The notes beneath the pieces are model-generated. The model did no database searches. It saw only the letters and a list, made by a program, of their open reading frames with translations, and was not told the DNA's origin. A DNA stretch of 64,000 nucleotides, taken from Terripilifer ovatus. GTDB lineage: Bacteria > Pseudomonadota > Alphaproteobacteria > Rhizobiales > Beijerinckiaceae. The DNA is taken from assembly GCA_029222685.1 (NCBI GenBank), contig JARHVB010000010.1, positions 1 through 64,000 on the forward strand. Direction: 5' to 3'. Positions within the stretch are counted from its first letter, which is position 1. Every line of letters begins with the position of its first letter. The translations under genes were made by a program, and so were the position numbers. This document shows, in pieces, positions 21,467-30,695 of this stretch.

Positions 21467-22906
21467 TCAGGTCACTTCGAACCAGCCCGCAAGGCCCGCG
21501 AGCGCATGTTCGTAGATGCCGCTCGCCAGCCGCCACTTGCCGGGATTGTCGGCAAGGAAGGCGATGCGCACCGTGCGCTCGGCGGGCACGATGACGCTGT
21601 CGCGCCAATAGGGCTCCCAGCCGTCGTCGAGCAGATGCAATTGCCGCATCACATGGCCGTGCAGGCGCATCACATGCGAGGTGGTGGAGCGGTTGAGGAA
21701 ACCCAGGGTGACGGATGTGCCGCGCTTGACGCTGAACAGCGGCGGATCGCCCGGGCGCAGCGGCTTGCCGTTGACGCGCCATAGCATCGTGTTCGGCGTG
21801 AGGCATTGGGCGCCTTGTGGCGCAGCCACGCGTTCAATTACCATGTCAAGGCGCTTGGCGCTCTGCAGGGGAATGACCGGCGTCAGCAGCGGATTGAGTG
21901 CCGTCGTTTTGATCGGCGGACGCGAGGCATGTTTTGTGCCCTTGGATTGCAGGATGATGATCGGGCGATCCTGCTCGCCGGCGACGCCGAGCGCCCCGCC
22001 GCGCAGGACAACCTTCATCTCGCTGCCTTCATCCGGCATGTCGAACATCACATCGAAGCGCGCGCCAGGCCCCACCGGAATGCTGCGGGCGACAGGCTCG
22101 AACTCGTCGCAGGCCTGGCCGTCGATCGCCGTGACGAACGGCTGCACGCCCTCGAATGTGAGCGCCAGAAGCCTGGCGCTGACGGCGGCGACCAGCCGCA
22201 GGCGCACGCGCGCGCCGGGCGCGAACACCTGCGTCAGCGGCGCCGGCTTGCCGTTGATCGTCACCAGCGGTCCGATGCGCCCGCTGGCGGAGGATTCCGC
22301 GACCGAATAGAACGCCTCACGTCCGCGCGCGGTCGAGCAGGAGGGCAATTGCCCGCGCTCATCGAGTTTCCAGTCGCCGATGATCGCGATGACTTCGTGA
22401 TCGTGCTCCGGCGGTGTCGGCTCATCGACGATCAGCACGCCGTGCAGGCCGCGCGTCGCCTGTTCGGCGAACGTCATGTCTGCATGGGCGTGGTAGAAGA
22501 AGACACCGGCGTCCGGCGGCGTGAACTGATAATCGAACGTCGCCCCCGGCGCGACGGCTCTTTGCGTCAGCGGTGCAACGCCGTCCATCGCATTGGGCCC
22601 GCGCATGCCGCGAAAATGGATCGATGTCGGTCCATCGAGCCTGTTGAGGAGGCGCAGGCGCAGCTCCTCACCCTTCTTGATCCGCAGCACTGGGCCCGGC
22701 GTCTGGCCGTCGAAGCCGAGAATATCCGTTTCCGCCGTGTCGACGAGCCGCAGCTTGCCGGCGCGCGCTTCAACGACGCGGAACCCATCCGCAGCGCTCG
22801 CATCTTTCTGGCTCGCATCTTTGGCGCCGCTCTGCGCCGTAGCGGAAGCGGGGAGCAGCGTCGCGGCGGAAGCACTGGTGAGGAAGTCTCGTCTCGAGAT
22901 TGGCAT
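21467..22906 (-). CDS. Tat-exported multicopper-oxidase-like protein lacking key copper ligands
   Basis: A 479-residue three-cupredoxin protein. The N-terminus is a twin-arginine signal (ISRRDFLTSASAATLLPASATA), and ATG 22906 starts it. Copper-oxidase domains are clear. However, HWHG reads HFRG (His97, Arg99), HPxHLHGH reads HVMRLHGH with an Arg in place of one ligand, and the C-terminal HCHIxxH reads ASGIYEH, so the type 1 copper cysteine is missing. Only the HxH at 139/141, His97, His467 and parts of the third motif remain. Like FtsP/SufI it may be a structural, copper-free member. It precedes a YciI gene. Confidence 0.8.
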   Translation of the reverse strand: MPISRRDFLTSASAATLLPASATAQSGAKDASQKDASAADGFRVVEARAGKLRLVDTAETDILGFDGQTPGPVLRIKKGEELRLRLLNRLDGPTSIHFRGMRGPNAMDGVAPLTQRAVAPGATFDYQFTPPDAGVFFYHAHADMTFAEQATRGLHGVLIVDEPTPPEHDHEVIAIIGDWKLDERGQLPSCSTARGREAFYSVAESSASGRIGPLVTINGKPAPLTQVFAPGARVRLRLVAAVSARLLALTFEGVQPFVTAIDGQACDEFEPVARSIPVGPGARFDVMFDMPDEGSEMKVVLRGGALGVAGEQDRPIIILQSKGTKHASRPPIKTTALNPLLTPVIPLQSAKRLDMVIERVAAPQGAQCLTPNTMLWRVNGKPLRPGDPPLFSVKRGTSVTLGFLNRSTTSHVMRLHGHVMRQLHLLDDGWEPYWRDSVIVPAERTVRIAFLADNPGKWRLASGIYEHALAGLAGWFEVT

Positions 22907-22957
22907 GCAATCTATATAGGCGACGGAGCCTGCTGCGGCCAATCCATGTTGTCCGGT

Positions 22958-23929
22958 CTATTCGACGCTGAGACCAAGCGTCTGCACCATTTTGCGCCAC
23001 TGCTCGACCTCGCGGCGGAAATAGGTTTCGGCCTCCGGCTGCGTGGCGTTCATGGGATCGAAGCCGATCGCGATCAGCCGCTCACGAATCGCAGGTTCGC
23101 GTACGATATCGTCGATCTCCTTGTTGAGCCGGACGAGTTCCGCCGAAGGCGTCGCCGAGGGCGCAAAGAAGCCGACCCAGGACATCGCCTTGAAGCCGGG
23201 ATAGCCGGCCTCGGTGAAGGTCGGCACTTTGCCGATCACGGCGACGCGCTGGTCGGCGGCGACGGCGAGCCCGGTCAACTGACCGCCTGCGACTTGCGAT
23301 GCGAAGCCCGACAGAGACGAGACGACCATCGGCACATGGCCGCCGAGCACGGCGTTCGTCGCATCCGGTCCGCCGCGGAACGGCACGTGCCTGGCCTCGG
23401 TCTTGACCAATTGACTGAAAAAATATTCCGCGGCGATATGCGAACTCGTACCGATGCCGGCCGTCGCGAAGGTAATTTCCTTGCCGCGGTTCTGCTGGAC
23501 GAAATCCGCCAGGGTTTGGCCGGGATTGGCTGGATTGACGGCGAAGACTTCCGGCGTGGTCGCGACGACGGCGATCGTGCGCAGCGCATCGACGGAAAAT
23601 CCTTTGTTGCGATAGAGCGTCTCGTTGATGGCGAGCGCCGCTGTGCTGACGAGCAGGGTGCTTCCATCCGGTGTGGCGCCGATGACCGCACGGGTGGCGA
23701 TATTGGCGCCGGCGCCGGGCCGGTTCTCGACCACGATCTTGCGGTTGTGCTTTTCGCCAAGCCGGTTGCCGACGACACGGGCAATCGAATCGGCCGATCC
23801 GCCGGCGGCGAAGCCGACGATGAGATTGAGCTGTGCGCCCGGCGCCGGTTGCGCCAGAGCCGTGGTTATGGCGGCAGTCGCCGCGACAGATGCCGCAAAG
23901 GCCACCGCAAGCGCCCAGATATTCTTCAT
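22958..23929 (-). CDS. Bug-family (TctC-like) solute-binding protein
   Basis: A 323-residue periplasmic receptor of the tripartite tricarboxylate transporter family. A signal peptide (MKNIWALAVAFAASVAATAAITTALAQ) precedes the Bug core: LIVGFAAGGSADSIARVVG, VVENRPGAGANIATRAV and ATAGIGTSSHIAAEYF. Bug proteins bind carboxylates such as citrate, dicarboxylates or aromatic acids and often outnumber the TctAB permeases; none is encoded here. ATG 23929 has GGGAGGGAACC upstream. It lies downstream of a LivJ-type receptor gene on the same strand with a hairpin between them. Confidence 0.88.
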   Translation of the reverse strand: MKNIWALAVAFAASVAATAAITTALAQPAPGAQLNLIVGFAAGGSADSIARVVGNRLGEKHNRKIVVENRPGAGANIATRAVIGATPDGSTLLVSTAALAINETLYRNKGFSVDALRTIAVVATTPEVFAVNPANPGQTLADFVQQNRGKEITFATAGIGTSSHIAAEYFFSQLVKTEARHVPFRGGPDATNAVLGGHVPMVVSSLSGFASQVAGGQLTGLAVAADQRVAVIGKVPTFTEAGYPGFKAMSWVGFFAPSATPSAELVRLNKEIDDIVREPAIRERLIAIGFDPMNATQPEAETYFRREVEQWRKMVQTLGLSVE

Positions 23930-23971
23930 GGTTCCCTCCCTTTGCGCGCGCATGCAGAGTCGATGCGACAA

Positions 23972-24006
23972 CACGGACCGGCCGATTTTCAGGTTGCCGG
24001 TCCGTG
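23972..24006 (-). terminator. Strong hairpin downstream of the LivJ-type receptor gene
   Basis: A ten-base perfect stem CACGGACCGG / CCGGTCCGTG encloses a 15-base loop. It lies between the stop at 24031 and the next start at 23929 on the minus strand. There is no T-run, so it may cause partial termination or stabilise the upstream message rather than fully stop transcription. Confidence 0.5.
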
Positions 24007-24030
24007 CGGCTGTCTCACACCGTATGGCCG

Positions 24031-25209
24031 CTATTTCATATTGCAGCCCTGCACCGGATCGACGAAATCCTTGAACGTGTCGAGCACTTCGAAAGCCACA
24101 TCGTCGCCCTTCGGCACGGTCTTGACGATGTAGACGTTCTGCGTCGCCTGGTGGTTCGCCGCCATCTTCATCGGGCCGCGCGGCCCGACATAAGAGACTT
24201 TTTCGATGGCGCTGACGAGGGCAGGGCGGTCCTTGGTGTCGCCGTTGCGCGCCTTCACAGCATCGATGATGAAGCGGATCGAATCATAGCCCATGACCGC
24301 GAACTCTTCCGGATCCTCGCCGTACTTCTTCTTGTAGGCTTCGCGGAACTTGACATTCTCCGGATGATCGAGCTCGGCGACATAGTTCGAGGCCGAGATG
24401 ATGCCGGCCGCGGCCGACCCCTGCGCCTTGCGCAGCACCGGCGGCGTCAGGCCGATTGGACCGTAGAGCGGCGTGTTCGTCTTCATGCCGAAGGAATCAT
24501 ATTGCTTGACGAACAGCAGTGCTTCGCCGGCGAAGAACACCGAAAACACGGCACCCGGATTGGCGGCGCGCGCCTGCGAAATATAAGGGCCGTAGTCCTG
24601 CGTCCGGTTGAACGGCGGATAGGCTTCCCCGACGATCGTGCCGCCACCGGCGAGATAGCCCTTCTTGAAGGCGGCCACATATTCGTGCGGCGCGACATAG
24701 TCGGACGCCAGAATGAAAATGTTCTTGGGCGCGTTCTTGGCCATGTAACGGCCGATCGGCTCGGTGATCTGGGCGCTGGAATAGGAGACGCGGAACAGAT
24801 AGCGGTCGCATTTGTCGCCGGTCAGCGTATCGGTGGACGCATTGGACAGGACGAGCGGCGTGCGCTGGCCTGAAAGATAGGGCGCGACCGCGAGCGCGAC
24901 GGCGGAATTGATGATGCCTGCCATCACGTCGACCTTGTCGGACAGCACCAGTTTGCGCGCCTTGTTGAGGCCGACGTCAGGCTTGCCTTCCGTGTCTTCA
25001 TGCACAAGTTCGATCTTGCGGCCGGCGACTTCGCCTCCAGCTTCCTCCACAGCAAAGCGCATGCCGTCGAGCTGGCGCTTGCCGAGCGGCGCGAAGACGC
25101 CGCTCGTCTCCATCAGGACGCCGATTTTGAGCGGCTCGGCCGCAAAGGCCGGCGTGCCGGTCTGGACCGCCAGCGCGAGTACAAAGGCGCCGGCCGCAAT
25201 TGAACGCAT
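24031..25209 (-). CDS. LivJ-type (Peripla_BP_6) ABC solute-binding protein
   Basis: A 392-residue periplasmic receptor with a signal peptide (MRSIAAGAFVLALAVQTGTP...FAA). The type I binding-protein fold shows KIGVLMETSGVFAPLG, VDVMAGIINSAVALAVAPYL, the conserved serine-rich hinge LVLSNASTDTLTG and YDSIRFIIDAVKA. This family serves branched-chain amino acids, amides and aromatic acids. No Liv permease or ATPase genes are near. GGGAGGAAG precedes ATG 25209. It is divergent from the TauD-type dioxygenase gene, which could be functionally linked. Confidence 0.87.
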   Translation of the reverse strand: MRSIAAGAFVLALAVQTGTPAFAAEPLKIGVLMETSGVFAPLGKRQLDGMRFAVEEAGGEVAGRKIELVHEDTEGKPDVGLNKARKLVLSDKVDVMAGIINSAVALAVAPYLSGQRTPLVLSNASTDTLTGDKCDRYLFRVSYSSAQITEPIGRYMAKNAPKNIFILASDYVAPHEYVAAFKKGYLAGGGTIVGEAYPPFNRTQDYGPYISQARAANPGAVFSVFFAGEALLFVKQYDSFGMKTNTPLYGPIGLTPPVLRKAQGSAAAGIISASNYVAELDHPENVKFREAYKKKYGEDPEEFAVMGYDSIRFIIDAVKARNGDTKDRPALVSAIEKVSYVGPRGPMKMAANHQATQNVYIVKTVPKGDDVAFEVLDTFKDFVDPVQGCNMK

Positions 25210-25427
25210 GATCTTCCTCCCTGATACCGCCTATGGCGCGGTTGCGCGCAATCTATATCGCTTTGGCGGCGGATCAAATCGCCTCGCAGAAGAAATCAGC
25301 CTGAACATATGCGTATGATCGAGGCATCAGGGACGAGGTCTGCGTCAGGCCATCTTTTTCCGGCCTCGCTCCTGGCGTAAGAAACCGCAGCAGCAATGAA
25401 GCAACAAAAACAGGAGGAGTTCGGCTC

Positions 25428-26276
25428 ATGGCGTTGTCCGTCGAAAAAATACACCCGGTGATCGGGGCGGAAATCAAGGGTGTGGACCTGTCCAGGCCGG
25501 TCGATGCGGAGACGGCGGCAGGAATCCGCAAGGCGTTCGAGGACCATGTCGTGCTGGTGTTTCGCAATCAGCAGCTCGACGAGACGGCCCAGCTTGCGGC
25601 GGCCGGCTTGTTCGGCAAAGTCGCAATCCGACGCCGGCCGGTCAGCGGCGATGGCCCCGGCGGCGACTTCGACACGCCTTTCATGATGGTCACCAATATC
25701 ATCGAAAACGGCAAGCCGATCGGCGCCTTCGGCGACGGCGAAATGTGGTTCCACCACGACACCAGCTACTATCCCGAGCCGCATCGCGCCACCTTGCTTT
25801 ATGCACTCAAGCTCACGTCGACGGGCGGCGAAACCCGCTTTTCCAATCTTTACAAGGCCTACGAGATGATTCCGCGCGCTTTGCGCGACCGCCTGGAAGG
25901 CCGCAAAGTCCTGCAGATCCATGATTACAAGCGCCGGGAGCGGCTCAACATGGACGTCGTCGACATTTCCAAGATACGGCACATGGAACAGCCGATCTTC
26001 ATCACCCATCCGGCGACCGGCAGGAAGGCGCTTTACGTTTCGCGCCTGATGTCGGCTCGCATCGAGGGGCTGAGTCACGAGGAGAGCGAAAAGGCGCTGG
26101 AAACCCTGTTCGACATCGCCGAGGACCCGTCCATTATCTATGAGCACGATTGGGCGCTGGGCGATCTGGTGATCTGGGACAACTGGGCCTCGATCCATGC
26201 CCGCAACGATTTCCCCCGCGACGAGCCGCGGCTGATGCGCCGGCTGACGATCGAAGGCCAGGCCATGCGATTCTAA
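25428..26276 (+). CDS. TauD/TfdA-family Fe(II)/2-oxoglutarate dioxygenase
   Basis: A 282-residue enzyme that would couple 2-oxoglutarate decarboxylation to substrate hydroxylation. The iron facial triad is visible: His and Asp in WFHHDTSYYPEP and the distal His in WDNWASIHARNDF, followed by the 2-oxoglutarate-binding Arg in MRRLTIEG. Family substrates include taurine, 2,4-D and alkyl sulfates; the substrate here is unknown. AGGAGGAG precedes ATG 25428. It is divergent from a LivJ-type receptor gene, so that receptor may bring in its substrate. Confidence 0.88.
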   Translation: MALSVEKIHPVIGAEIKGVDLSRPVDAETAAGIRKAFEDHVVLVFRNQQLDETAQLAAAGLFGKVAIRRRPVSGDGPGGDFDTPFMMVTNIIENGKPIGAFGDGEMWFHHDTSYYPEPHRATLLYALKLTSTGGETRFSNLYKAYEMIPRALRDRLEGRKVLQIHDYKRRERLNMDVVDISKIRHMEQPIFITHPATGRKALYVSRLMSARIEGLSHEESEKALETLFDIAEDPSIIYEHDWALGDLVIWDNWASIHARNDFPRDEPRLMRRLTIEGQAMRF

Positions 26277-26486
26277 GGACACAGCACGAGGAAGCCTACT
26301 CAAGCCCAAGCGAACGGGGAGGGTGGGGCGGCTGTTTTGGGCATTTTCCCTGCTGGAACAGGCCCGCGACCCTTGTTTTCAGCGGTGCGAGGAGCCAATT
26401 TTCCGCTCGCATCCTGATCCGCCCGTGCTATAGAGCGCCACCCGGACGGCGAGACTTTCGGGCCGTGGGGGCGTCTATGCGCCAAT

Positions 26487-26571
26487 GCGGGCGTGGCGGA
26501 ACTGGTAGACGCAGTGGATTTAGGTTCCACCGCCGCAAGGCGTGGGGGTTCGAGTCCCTCCGCCCGCACCA
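26487..26571 (+). tRNA. tRNA-Leu (anticodon TAG)
   Basis: An 85-base class II tRNA with acceptor GCGGGCG / CGCCCGC, a seven-base anticodon loop TTTAGGT in a GTGGA/TCCAC stem, a short variable arm and T-arm GGGGGTTCGAGTCCCTC. The encoded CCA end is at 26569-26571. It reads CUA codons. No integrase or attachment-site duplication is seen beside it. Confidence 0.96.
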
Positions 26572-26662
26572 GGCCGGCTGGTTCGCCGTTTCATCAGATT
26601 TCCCTCCGGCTGCCGGATTTGCCCCGGTCATAGTCGGCTAGAATTGTAAGAAGGCAGTGACA

Positions 26663-28018
26663 ATGCAGGTGACAGAAACCCTTTCCGAAGGCCTGAAGCG
26701 CGCGTTCAAAGTGGTCCTTCCGGTCGACGATCTCGCCAAGCGGCTCGATGATCAGCTTGTCGACATGAAGGACAAGGTGCGGATCAACGGCTTTCGTCCG
26801 GGCAAAGTGCCGGTGGCGCACCTGAAGAAGGTTTATGGCAAGCAGGTCATGGCCGACGTGTTGCAGAACGCCCTCAACGAGGTCAACCGCAAGATCGTCG
26901 ACGACAACGGCATCCGCCTCGCCGGCGAACCGAAGATCGACATCGATGGCGGCGAACAGGGTGTCCAGAACGCCATCGAGGCCAAAGGCGACCTGGCGTT
27001 CACGGTCAATCTCGAAGTCCTGCCGAAGTTCGAAGTCGGCACTTTCGACGATGTCGCGCTTGAGCGCCTGGTCGTTCAGCCGACCGACGAGGAAGTGAAC
27101 GACGCCCTCAACCGCATGGCCGAACAGAACCGCCCGTTCACCGCCAAGGAAGGTGCCGCCGCCAAGGGCGACAAGGTCATCATCGATTTCGTCGGCAAGA
27201 TCGACGGCGAGGCCTTCCCCGGCGGCGCCGGCACCGATACGCCGCTGGTTCTCGGCTCCGGCCAGTTCATTCCCGGCTTCGAAGATCAGCTTGAAGGTGT
27301 CTCGAAAGACGATACGCGCGCTGTCACGGTCAAGTTTCCGGACGAATACCAGGCTGCCCATCTGGCCGGCAAGGAAGCGGTGTTCGACGTCACTGTGAAG
27401 GGCGTCGAGGCGCCGGGCGAAGTGAAGATCGACGATGAGTATGCCAAGGGCCTGGGGCTGGAAAGCCTCGACAAGCTCAAGGAGGCGATCCGCGCCAATA
27501 TCCAGCGCGAGTTCGACCAGATTTCACGTGAAAAACTGAAGCGCGGCCTCCTCGACGCGCTCGACAAGAAGTTTGCGTTCGAACTGCCGCCGAGCTTGGT
27601 CGAACAGGAGTTCAACGGCATCTGGAACCAGGTGCTGGCCGAGCAGGCCCAGTCCAAGAAGACCTTCGCCGACGAGAATACCACGGAGGAGGCCGCCAAG
27701 GCCGACTACCAGCGGATTGCCGAACGCCGGGTCCGTCTCGGCCTGGTGCTGGCCGAAGTCGGCGAGCAGTCCAAGGTCGAAGTCTCCAACGACGAGCTGT
27801 CGCAGGCGATCATTGAGCGTGCCCGCCAGTATCCCGGGCAGGAAAAGGCGATCTGGGACTATTATCAAAAGAACGCCGATGCCGTGGCCCAGATTCGGGC
27901 GCCGCTGTACGAAGAAAAGGTGGTTGACGTGATCGTCTCCAAGGCCAAGGTCACAGATAAGAGCGTCACCAAGGAAGAACTGCTGAAGCCGATCGACGAG
28001 GACGCGGCCAAGGTCTGA
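26663..28018 (+). CDS. tig: Trigger factor (ribosome-bound chaperone, prolyl isomerase)
   Basis: A 451-residue chaperone. The ribosome-binding domain carries the signature GFRPGKVP (in VRINGFRPGKVPVAHLKK). The FKBP-type isomerase domain follows (GDKVIIDFVGKIDGEAFPGG, LGSGQFIPGFEDQLEGV), and the C-terminal helical arms complete it. ATG 26663 (MQVTETLSEGLKRAFKVV) matches family starts and has AAGAAGG upstream; a GTG at 26657 is the only alternative. It heads the tig-clpP-clpX-lon block. Confidence 0.97.
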   Translation: MQVTETLSEGLKRAFKVVLPVDDLAKRLDDQLVDMKDKVRINGFRPGKVPVAHLKKVYGKQVMADVLQNALNEVNRKIVDDNGIRLAGEPKIDIDGGEQGVQNAIEAKGDLAFTVNLEVLPKFEVGTFDDVALERLVVQPTDEEVNDALNRMAEQNRPFTAKEGAAAKGDKVIIDFVGKIDGEAFPGGAGTDTPLVLGSGQFIPGFEDQLEGVSKDDTRAVTVKFPDEYQAAHLAGKEAVFDVTVKGVEAPGEVKIDDEYAKGLGLESLDKLKEAIRANIQREFDQISREKLKRGLLDALDKKFAFELPPSLVEQEFNGIWNQVLAEQAQSKKTFADENTTEEAAKADYQRIAERRVRLGLVLAEVGEQSKVEVSNDELSQAIIERARQYPGQEKAIWDYYQKNADAVAQIRAPLYEEKVVDVIVSKAKVTDKSVTKEELLKPIDEDAAKV

Positions 28019-28052
28019 AGTTAGGCCTGAGCTGCAGATTTTGCGACGATAA

Positions 28053-28092
28053 GGGCGGATTTGCAGGGCCTTAACTAGGCTCCGATCCGCCC
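28053..28092. other. Inverted repeat between tig and clpP
   Basis: An eight-base stem GGGCGGAT / ATCCGCCC encloses a 24-base loop that contains a smaller CCT/AGG pairing. It starts 34 bases after the tig stop and lacks a T-run. It may attenuate read-through from tig into clpP. Confidence 0.45.
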
Positions 28093-28157
28093 ATTGCGCC
28101 AGCGGTTTCGATGACTATGTTTGAGGGGAAATTGATTCCCCCGAAACCGAGAGCCCC

Positions 28158-28790
28158 ATGCGCGATCCTATCGACGTCTATAATTCTTTCGTTATCCCGA
28201 GCGTCGAGGAAGTCACCTCGCGCGGCTCCTACCGCTACGACATTTTCTCCCGTCTGCTGAAAGAGCGGATCATCTTCCTTGCCGGTCCGGTCGAGGATCA
28301 GGTGGCGACCCTGGTGGTTGCTCAGCTTCTCTATCTGGAGGCCGACAATCCCAAGAAGGAGATTTCCTTCTACATCAATTCGCCTGGTGGCGTGGTGACG
28401 GCGGGATTGTCGATTTATGACACGATGCAGTTCATCAAGCCCAAGGTCTCGACGCTTTGCATCGGCCAGGCTGCCTCGATGGGATCGCTGCTCCTGTGCG
28501 CCGGCGAGGCAGGCATGCGCTTCAGCCTCCCGAATTCCCGCATCATGGTCCACCAGCCGTCCGGCGGGTTCCAAGGCCAGGCGTCGGACATCCAGCGTCA
28601 TGCCGAGGATATCCTCAAGATCAAGCGGCGCCTGAACGAAATCTACGTCCACCACACCGGGCGGGATTATGAAACGATCGACCGCACGCTCGACCGCGAC
28701 CATTTCATGACGGCCGAGGAGGCGCGCGATTTCGGTATTGTCGATAAAGTCTTTGACAAGCGTCCGGACGAATCCGAGCCCTCGAAATAG
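28158..28790 (+). CDS. clpP: ATP-dependent Clp protease proteolytic subunit
   Basis: A 210-residue serine protease forming the tetradecameric chamber fed by ClpX or ClpA. The catalytic triad is Ser107 (GQAASMGS), His132 (MVHQPSGG) and Asp181 (DRDHFM). YINSPGG forms the oxyanion region. The N-terminal extension before [15 protein letters not shown] includes a likely propeptide. It precedes clpX by 330 bases. Confidence 0.97.
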   Translation: MRDPIDVYNSFVIPSVEEVTSRGSYRYDIFSRLLKERIIFLAGPVEDQVATLVVAQLLYLEADNPKKEISFYINSPGGVVTAGLSIYDTMQFIKPKVSTLCIGQAASMGSLLLCAGEAGMRFSLPNSRIMVHQPSGGFQGQASDIQRHAEDILKIKRRLNEIYVHHTGRDYETIDRTLDRDHFMTAEEARDFGIVDKVFDKRPDESEPSK

Positions 28791-29120
28791 TTTTGGAGCC
28801 GAATCCTGGGGAAATTAACCTCTCAGGGGTCGCAAATTAGCCTGAATGCCGGAAAATTGTTGCAATGATGCGACACTGGCATTCTTCCCGTAGGCTTCGG
28901 ACAATGCCTGCTTGATCCGCAGCCTATCGCATGATTGCATCGCACAATCGGCGATTTGGCTGCTGGTCCGCAGATTGCTAGCCTGGAAACTGGCGATTTG
29001 CCGGGGTGAAACTGTCCCAAAGCCAGTCAGTTACTGGCTACGATTTGTTAGGAACGGGACATATATCGTTGACAATGGCTGAGTCTCCTTAAGCGGAGGG
29101 GCAGCCTAACGGAGATAGAA
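28791..29120. other. clpP-clpX intergenic region
   Basis: A gene-free stretch of 330 bases. It is AT-richer near its 3' end and holds TTGACA at 29069-29074, which could be a -35 element, but no good -10 at standard spacing was found. clpX is likely to have its own promoter here. Short antisense reading frames show no family features. Confidence 0.4.
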
Positions 29121-30383
<1,263 letters not shown>

Positions 30384-30393
30384 GGCCGTCGCG

Positions 30394-30695
30394 TACCCCG
30401 TCGCGGTGCAGTTCGTCAGTGAAAACTAAGCTGTGGCGCGTATCGACGATGGCTTGAAAGTCGCCGCGAGGAGCGCCATGTCTCTTCTAACGGAGACGGA
30501 TGCGGGCTCGCATCGCAGCCGGCTCCAGATGCAAGAACCCGCCAGGGCGCTGGATAAGGCCCTAGGCAAAAGCGTCGGTGGATCTCGTTTTCAACGTAAT
30601 TTCGGCAACGAAATTGCTTCCCTGAAAAACCGGCGCTTCGCATTGGTGACGGCCTATTGAAGGCGTTACTCCTGCGTGAAAACAGGATTGAAAAC
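30394..30695. other. clpX-lon intergenic region with hairpin and possible heat-shock promoter
   Basis: This stretch holds a hairpin AATTTCG-GCAA-CGAAATT at 30598-30615. About ten bases later CCTGAAA is followed by CGCATTG, which weakly resembles a sigma-32 promoter for lon. A 75-codon reading frame at 30433-30660 has no recognisable features and is not called as a gene. Confidence 0.4.

Noticed and set aside
21806..24133. Plus-strand open frame of 775 codons across two minus-strand genes
   Set aside because: Antisense to the multicopper-oxidase-like and Bug receptor genes, with no recognisable domain.
26487..26571. tRNA-Leu as an integration site for an island
   Set aside because: No integrase and no duplicated tRNA 3' end was seen nearby, and the next gene is tig.
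28823..29020. Possible 65-residue minus-strand protein between clpP and clpX
   Set aside because: No supporting features; it lies in the likely clpX promoter region.
29069..29074. TTGACA as the clpX promoter -35
   Set aside because: No acceptable -10 is found 16-18 bases downstream, so it is not called as a promoter.
30433..30660. Possible 75-residue protein between clpX and lon
   Set aside because: No signal, motif or family resemblance, no good ribosome site, and it overlaps the probable lon promoter hairpin.
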